In this document: piece after piece, positions 57,322 through 64,000 of the stretch
How the letters are laid out: the number at the start of each line of letters is the position of its first letter
How positions within the stretch are numbered: the first letter of the stretch is position 1
Assembly: GCA_002633005.1 (NCBI GenBank)
Contig: NMRA01000289.1
Location: 158,792 to 222,791 of the forward strand
DNA from: Phoronis australis
Lineage: Eukaryota; Phoronida; Phoronidae
Reading direction: 5' to 3'
DNA length: 64,000 bases
Position numbers and translations under genes: made by a program
The notes under the pieces: generated by a model
The model's input: only the letters and a program-made list of their open reading frames with translations
Database searches by the model: none
Told to the model about the DNA's origin: nothing

Positions 57322-57332
57322 ATTGGGAATGA
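57322..57332 (+). CDS. Modular gene: possible last exon (few codons and stop)
   Basis: TTGTATTTTTACAG ends at 57321. Entered in phase 1, as the kringle donor requires, the exon reads Trp-Glu and then TGA after the split codon. This would end the protein just after the kringle. The other two phases give slightly longer tails. No clear AATAAA was seen soon after, so the 3' end is uncertain. Confidence 0.3.
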
Positions 57333-58120
57333 TGACAGCTCACTTAAAGACAAGTACACTCGTCTAAACTGCATTTTGGTTCCTGGTTCCTGACTACATA
57401 TCAGAAATAGTGCTCGACTATTACATTTACGAGATTTGTTTGAATGAATTGTTTAAAATCGTCTGATGGTACTTTTTGCGTGTATGATAACATTTGCAAT
57501 TTGACGCTGCTATCCATTCACTACTCGTTCACACAGAACTAAGGAGGCGAGTATCTCCTTCCAATGATGGTGAGTTTGGTTTCTGGAACATACATGCATG
57601 AACACCCACTAATTCCGATCGGCTAGGGGCATCAGATGAGATAGACGCTTTTCACGATCACTCCGGTAACAAAAGGGTTTTAACGCGTTTGTTTCTTAAA
57701 AGTATGCCCACCGAACACGATCAGTGGTGTAGTGGTAAACTTAGAGGTAAGTAAGCGCCCAAAGCTCATCGTATCGCCTAGAGCACTGAATTTTAAAGCT
57801 ACATTGAACTCCCAGAATCTCACTCACAAACATGTAGGCCTCCTTTTTGACGGTGGGTAGGCGTGACGTTAAAAAGCTAAAAGGTGGTTGGCTGTGCCTA
57901 CGTGCACCCGTTACGCCAAACTAAAGCATTGAACACGATTCACCATTGTTTCACCACCTCATTTCTAAACCCCTGCAACATTACTGGGAATCACAGAGGT
58001 ATTGCCATATGGTGTGGTGCAGGGCTACTCGGCTCTATCAGCTTCCTGTCCCACTGCATAGAACTGTAGCCATGGAAGGCCAACTCCAGCACGTGACCTA
58101 TAGGCATTCTTTTATTCATT
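57333..58120. other. No gene recognised
   Basis: Intergenic. A tRNA-like phrase near 57725 was not accepted. Confidence 0.35.
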
Positions 58121-59400
58121 ACAGCGTCCTGTCGTTCAGTAACTTTTCCAGACGTGAGGGGTGCTAAACGTGCGATAATATCTGGCTTAACTTAACTTTC
58201 ATTTTTATCAGCCCACCCCAGTCAGGCTAGATACGATCTAATCGGAGATTAGAGCAATTATCAAACTAGAAAGATTATTGCCGCGGCGTGACAATAACGG
58301 ACTCTTCGCGTGCGTATTACTGGAATTATTATGGAAAGTTACTGACAGCAACCCACTTACCAATATGAAAAGGAATTCTTTAAAATTGTAGGAGAAAGTA
58401 CACATTAATTTTTTGATGACCTTTCCACTAATTGACCTCTTCCGGTGCATTATGAGCCCCGATGAGGGAGTAATTGTTAACTCGATTAAAAGTGTGGTTA
58501 ATGCTAAAAATCACATATGTTGTACTTTAAGCACTTCAGAATACAAGATAAATGAATCGGTCAAACTTTCAGAAGAAAAAATGCACCTAATGACCCCATG
58601 GGTGCACCAAATGACCTGAAAATTTAGAATTCAAACTCACTTAGTAAACAGATATGTAATTTTGAAGTCTCTAGCTCAAAATTTTAGTTTGCATTCAATG
58701 ACCTTTGACCTATTTTTTCTGATTGGTTAGGCCTATTGCGAAGTAAAGTAGGGTATTCAATTGGCATGTTGACTTACACCAGTGTGCTGAAATTGAAAAG
58801 AATTCCTTGAAAAACGTAAGAGATATAACATTTTGAACGTTACATGACCTNGAATTTGTTGATGAATCTTTTACATGTCATTGAAAAAGGCGAAAATACA
58901 AACGCGCGAGTCATATTTCTTCAGGCAGCCCTTAGCGGCTTCACGGGCAATAAAATGTAATCGACCGAATAGATTCGTCGACCACAGATTTACCCTGTGG
59001 TTTTTCCGCTTGATCCCAGACCGCCCCGAGTTGCTCCAGCAGCCAACTCGGGGCGGTCTCTCACGAGGGTTTAGCGTTATGTTTATGTACTGACAAATGT
59101 CACATGCAGAATTTAAAGAACATACCTGCACCCATTTTGGAGTTATTAAGCCGGCTCAAAGTTGGTCGGAAGAAGAATAAGAAAAAGAATAAGAATAAGA
59201 ATAAAATTGAAGAAAACCCAGAAACAACAGTACTCTGCGCTTACACGCGCAGAGTAACAAAAGAGCGCTGGCCCTCCAACCATCAACGCCAGAATGGAGT
59301 TAATTGGCTACGGGGGGTAAACTTCCCAACTTGTTGTTGGGCTATACAATCGAACAAGTTGGGAGCAACGGGATGTCGCTGTCATGCCTCGCTGGTCCCC
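58120..59400. repeat. Composite repeat: outer family interrupted by the TGACCT repeat
   Basis: Outer blocks at 58120-58260 and 59256-59395 match 33935-34455. Between them lie a partial TGACCT unit (58262-58851, with TGACCTTTGACCT at 58699-58711), a single N at 58851, about 240 bp of different, more G/C-rich sequence, and then the tail of another unit with a GAAGAATAAG run (59166-59205). Confidence 0.7.
59019..59058. other. Perfect 15-bp GC-rich hairpin
   Basis: Arms GACCGCCCCGAGTTG (59019-59033) and CAACTCGGGGCGGTC (59044-59058) with a 10-nt loop. A smaller CCACAG/CTGTGG hairpin is at 58982-59000. There is no following T-run of a bacterial terminator kind. Confidence 0.85.
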
Positions 59401-59469
59401 TACATGTACGTGCCTAGCCAGCACGCAGGTATCACGCAGTGGCAAGCATTGGGTGATTTAACCACAGCA

Positions 59470-60190
59470 GTCATTGGTTAGCTCTACACCACCGTGAAAA
59501 ATGGCAGACTGTGAGCGATTTTTAGCCTTGTCATGCAAGTGGCGTCGCAGCAACTATTTCGTTTCTACAGTGCTTGAAGCACATACATGTACAGTAAACA
59601 CATATGTGCCCAATGTATTATTCATACTGTGTGAATACAGGACAGTATCGTAAACAAAAGACCTCGAATGTAAAAAGATTCAAATTTCCGGAACATAACT
59701 TTTAAGCACCGATTTGTCTGTACAACAGACCTCATTTACACTTCAGTCCATCATATCAGTCATACCAGCATAGACCATAGAGTATCTATGATGCCAGTTT
59801 GTTTGCGTAAAGCGCTGCCTGTTGAGAATTAGACTAGCCAATCAGAAACGTCGGTGTAAAAATTTTCCCGAGGAAAATTAAATGATGCCTGCGTGCTGCT
59901 TACTGACCACCTAGCGGTGCGCAGGGAACCAGCGAGTCTTATTCGAGCTAGCGACATCGAAACCAGCCTCGAAAGTTCAGTGCTCTGAGAATTTTCGGCT
60001 GTCTGCTCGATTAAGTTTTGATAGAGAGCTGTACTTATCAAATGAAGCCTACTTTCTCTGGTTCATTTCCATTTTGTCATTATTGTTTAACTAGTGAGAC
60101 TCTAGAGGTACGGTTCCATAGAATCAGCGATTCCTTGCCAAACGAAAAACGGAGCGGCAGAGAGACTGACGCAAGAGCGGGCACGGGGTG
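59470..60190. other. No gene recognised
   Basis: Short open frames only; no repeat identified. Confidence 0.35.
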
Positions 60191-60199
60191 GCCGAACCC

Positions 60200-61130
60200 T
60201 AGAGGTGGAAAAAAATATCAAGGTAAACGCGGAGGTATAAGGAGAAAGATGACGACAATGCCTGGGATGGAAGGACAGGTAAGACCAAAACCCCAAGGAA
60301 GGGGTGGGAAACGGGGGTACAGGGGGTGAGACGTCGAGGAAGCCCGAAAAGGGGGACACGGGGCCCAAGGTCCATGAACGGAAAAACACGAACCCCCAAT
60401 GGGAGGGCGGAGAAAAATTGAAAAGGAGTCACGGGGAGTTGAAGATAACGCACACAGTGCAATGAATTACCAATGAGGGGGGAGGGGAAAGGACACAGGG
60501 CCCCAAAGGAGAAATGGGCACGCGTATAGAAGGCACACAGTGCCAGTGTCACAGACGCAGGAAACAAACCCCAAAGGAGAACATGAAAGGCACACAGTGC
60601 CAAAGAGGTGACACGGTCACTCGAAGGGGAGGCAAAAGGAGCCGGGTGGCAGAGATGCAACACCAGGGGCAGACAGTGGTGAGAGGTGACACGGTGACGC
60701 ATAAGTGAGGCACACAGTGCCAGGCGTCACGGACCCAACAACATGGCGGACGGGGTAAAAAGGGGGCAGGGGGAAAACTGGTGGCAAAAAGGGGGGAGGT
60801 CGAGGGAGGGAGTTAGGACGAAGGAGGTGGAAACCAAAAGTGAAACGAACGCTGACAGCCTGATTGAGGAACCCACGGGAAGTGAAGTGGACCCCATGGA
60901 TACAAGAGAGATGGGTTGGGGTGCGCCAAAGGCCCACGGTGGGTCCAAAGGGAGACGGTAGGGTGGAGGAGGAGGGAGGTGATGGCTGTGTAGAGGGAGC
61001 GACAGCGTGAATTGAACCTGCTGTGGTCGTGGAAGAGTTGAAAAATTTGACCAATAAGAACACGAGAGACGGAGGGGAAAGTGAAAGAATTAGGCAATAC
61101 ATCGTCATGGATTCCGCAAGCATACAGGGG
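60200..61130. other. Purine-rich island with repeated GGCACACAGTGCC
   Basis: The plus strand is strongly A/G-biased, giving long motif-free minus-strand frames. The near-palindrome GGCACACAGTGCC occurs at 60532-60544, 60589-60601 and 60709-60721, with a variant at about 60450. GGTGACACGGT also repeats (60606 and 60685). A plus-strand frame at 60743-60961 starts MADGVKRGQGENWW but is not recognised. It may be the leader of an unknown retroelement. Confidence 0.5.
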
Positions 61131-63856
61131 CGATAGTATCTCCCGACAAAAGGTTACTACTTTAAAACACAGGAGATAAAATCAAACGAAACATGCATAT
61201 ATGCACATGGAGTAATAAACACTTCATACCAGAAGCCTGGAGACGATTCAGTCAAGATAAGTGGAACAACACGATGGAAATGTGTCGCGGTGAGATCGAG
61301 TTATACGTGCCGGGCACCATTTTGAGGAAGTTACGTGAAATCACGCATGTTGACGAATAAAAAGTCCAAGGGACACCAATTTTACAAATGTCATCCGAAT
61401 AGACGCGAGGGAGGAGATAGAAAATGGATCGGGGCCCGGGGGCTAGGGTGGCACCGAGAGGCCCAAGAAGTGGGTCGGGACAAGACAGGGATCAAACCCG
61501 AGGTTAAATAGGTCAAGAGACCGAGCACGGCTGAGGGCAAAATGGCCCAGCCACCGGACGTAGGGTGATCCCAGATAAAGGCCGGGAACTGGCATGACAG
61601 AGCAGAGGAAGGAAAAAAACATGCTTAACGGGAACGTAGGAACTGGGATCAGTCGGTGAATGCGAAAAATTGAAAAGAGATTAGGCTCGAAGCTAAGTGC
61701 TGCTAAAGCGAAGTACTGATGGCAGGAAATTTATCTTTACTGAGAACAAAGGAGACCTATGACACGTGACAATCTTCAGCCAATGGGAGCCAGGAGCTGA
61801 CTAAACTCGTGGCAGTAACACAAACGAACCAATAGTGAGGCTGGAAATGGAATGTTCTAGTGCCTCGAGTGCAGAAGGACCGCATGCGAATCTATACAAG
61901 GGATTAATGGACCAGTCAGAAAGATGAGAAAGATGGGGGTATAAGTGTGTATCTTGTTTTTCTTATTTACCAATTTGCCGCTTTGTCTCATTGTTTTGTT
62001 CAGTCTTCCATATATTTTTGTACATGTATATTTAGCCTTACTTCTAGTTCCATTCGTTACCGCCAAGACACCAGGTGAGTTCACACACGGCAGCTGATGC
62101 AGCACTTGGGTAAACGTACCCCCCCCCTCCAGGCTTGGCGCCTGGAGTTAGGGTTGGGTATCCGGCTGTCAACCTCTGTAAGTATGCGAATCTACGCAAT
62201 ACCTCCTTTTTCCTCCCTTGTTCTTTTGGTGCGTCCCTGCGGATGGGTATGAGCTGTCTTCAACATCTCTCGTGGCGCTTTTTATTGTCCATCTTTCCAG
62301 AGATTATTATTTTATCTTTATGTTATTTGTACACTCATATTTCTGTACCTCATCAGTCATAATACATGTAAATGACCTTACACTTATATCGCCTATACAC
62401 GGTCTCCTTTGTATCTCTGGAATCGGAGCTTGCGACGCACCTATTATTTTCGGGACACATTTCGAACATAAGTAACCTTTTTAAGTGAGAGCTCAAACCA
62501 GGGGTCTGACGTAAGAGCAAGCATTTTGAATAAAAAAAACACGTTTTAATCTGTTGGTAAATGTGAGAGCTACATGAGTTAAAAGGAGAAATTATGAAGC
62601 AAAATATTAAGAAATGACATTGGGCAATGTCACCACAGAGGCTCACTTTAGCCCATAACGGTATGCTCGTATAATACATCATTTTATGGAATTCAGTTCT
62701 CACTGCCTTAAAAGTAATTCCACCTGTTTCAACCCTAAAATAGATCTTAATTATAACCCGAAACGTCACCACTGCAATTGTGCCCACGATCAAAACGACT
62801 CACTGATGAAATTTATATACATCAAATAAGATTTTTGTGCTACCTTAATTCCCAAGAATTTAATCCTATTTTCCCGCCACTATTGTACTGTGTGTGAGAA
62901 TATATATTTAACAGCCATTGTTTCGCTTTCCTTTCTATTCTTTTTTCTTGCGTTTTTGAATTAGAAAACTTATTTATTTCAAATTTAGAATGTTTTTAAT
63001 GTTTTTCTTGTTTCTGTGCTTTTTAATGTTGTCATTAGAACATCTTGCAGCATATTAACTTCTTTGCATTTTATAAAATCCCTGATATAATGATCTGCCT
63101 TCTGGGTTATTTGCATTATTACATATGACTCTATTACTTGAAATAGAATTTTTTTATTTTTGAAAGAAAATACCATTGTTGGCTGAAACGTGCGCTCATG
63201 GTGACAGTGCCCCAAAGGCATTCACTAGTTTTGTTCATTCTATTTGACCACGTCAACCTTCAAAAAGACTGTGATCCCACACACCAACTTTTGCAGTTTA
63301 AAAGTACAACAAACCTTCAACCTACTGCTGTAGACAGGCATTCAAAATCATTAAATCGAAGTAAGAAAATGCTCTGCTGCGCTCGTGACCTCTCAAAGGT
63401 TTGCACCATGTTTGAAAACGCCTTTTAAACTCTGCTAAACAAGCAAGGGCGACATTTACTAGAGGTGAATGACATGCCTGTGGGGCGTTACCGCCAATTG
63501 TTCACCACAGCTACTCAACAGCCAAAGCGAGCCCCAGGACAAAACGACGCTGGACTTCCTGCTGCAACACCTTCCCTAAGCCCCCCAAAAAACTCTCGAC
63601 ATGATAAGGAAGATTTTATATGGATGGTGTTCTATCTCCAAGGGGAGAAATTCGTTGTTAAATTGCAGTTTTACCATAAACAATTAAAGTGGGTTAGTTA
63701 TATGCATAGACGTACGTTAACTACATGTTCCAAAGAAAGCGGCAAATTTCGTAATAGATAATACGCCATCACCAATGGTCAATACTTAGAATGCAAAAAC
63801 TGTGTTCAGTAAGGAAATTCGAGAGTATTACTCTGGCTGCTAAGGGTTCTGATAAC
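61131..63856. other. No gene supported
   Basis: Contains a CTCCAGGC/GCCTGGAG hairpin near 62130 and AT-rich sequence. A 98-codon plus frame at 63465-63761 has no motif. Confidence 0.35.
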
Positions 63857-63929
63857 ATGGGCGGCGCACCATTGGGCTCGGGGGGGGGGGTGCTATAGCC
63901 CCACTTTTTTCAGCACTGCGCCGCCCATG
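63857..63929. mobile_element. Tiny foldback element
   Basis: A 73-bp structure with perfect 13-bp arms CATGGGCGGCGCA and TGCGCCGCCCATG around a G-run (about 10 G). It resembles a very short MITE or a remnant of the GGCGGATC-type repeats seen elsewhere in the window. Confidence 0.55.
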
Positions 63930-64000
63930 AATAACCACAGTTTGCTGAAAGAAATAGCCGGCACTGACGAACACGAGTAAAGTTCGAATAAAGACAACAA

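Noticed and set aside
57716-57790. GTGGTGTAGTGGTAAAC resembling a tRNA D arm
   Set aside because: No B box or cloverleaf downstream.
59019-59058. Bacterial-type terminator
   Set aside because: GC hairpin without a U-tract, in eukaryotic repeat DNA.
60199-61123. Two ~168-residue minus-strand ORFs
   Set aside because: Strong purine bias removes stops; composition is low-complexity and frames overlap.

Overview
This 64-kb window is animal nuclear DNA. It has spliced genes with GT..AG introns, LINE and LTR retroelements, DNA transposons, microsatellites and one 419-bp assembly gap. A Renilla-luciferase-like dehalogenase gene, secreted fibronectin-type-II/kringle modules, and Kolobok, BEL/Pao and Ty3/Gypsy elements together suggest a marine invertebrate, probably a deuterostome (hemichordate, echinoderm or cephalochordate). 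The species cannot be fixed from the sequence.

Layout. 1-6.75 kb: a short tandem duplication, then a decayed minus-strand Ty3/Gypsy element (LTR, gag, protease) whose LTR edge abuts a decayed plus-strand BEL/Pao pol with a 3' LTR. 7.3-10.75 kb: tandem ~1.15-kb repeats rich in nuclear-receptor-like TGACCT motifs, cut by an LTR-like element. 11.03-12.71 kb: a complete TTAA-flanked Kolobok-type DNA transposon with a THAP-domain ORF. 13.4-19.4 kb: four minus-strand exons matching the Sld2-like N terminus of RECQL4, with repeats in the long first intron. 21.2-24.1 kb: a minus-strand THAP gene that looks broken. 24-32 kb: mostly unannotated, with a long inverted repeat near 31.5 kb. 32.35-33.35 kb: an intact single-exon luciferase/haloalkane-dehalogenase-like gene. 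34-42 kb: repeats, a THAP fragment and diverged duplications.

42.9-57.3 kb is the most interesting region. It holds a plus-strand multi-exon gene for a secreted modular protein, in order: promoter with TATA and CCAAT boxes, signal-peptide exon, a 4-cysteine domain not recognised, a 30-nt microexon, several exons resembling the helical N-terminal (pore-forming) domain of bacterial Cry delta-endotoxins, two FN2 domains, one kringle and a tiny last exon. Nearly all junctions are phase 1. One exon appears to be missing, probably in the gap or between 48 and 52.4 kb. Its introns hold MITEs, minisatellites and a dead CR1/L2-like LINE.

57.3-64 kb contains another copy of the repeat family, a purine-rich island with a recurring palindrome, and a small foldback element. 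No prokaryotic operon, CRISPR array, or convincing rRNA or tRNA gene was seen. Exon calls rest on reading frame, splice phase and family motifs read by eye; none was checked by alignment.
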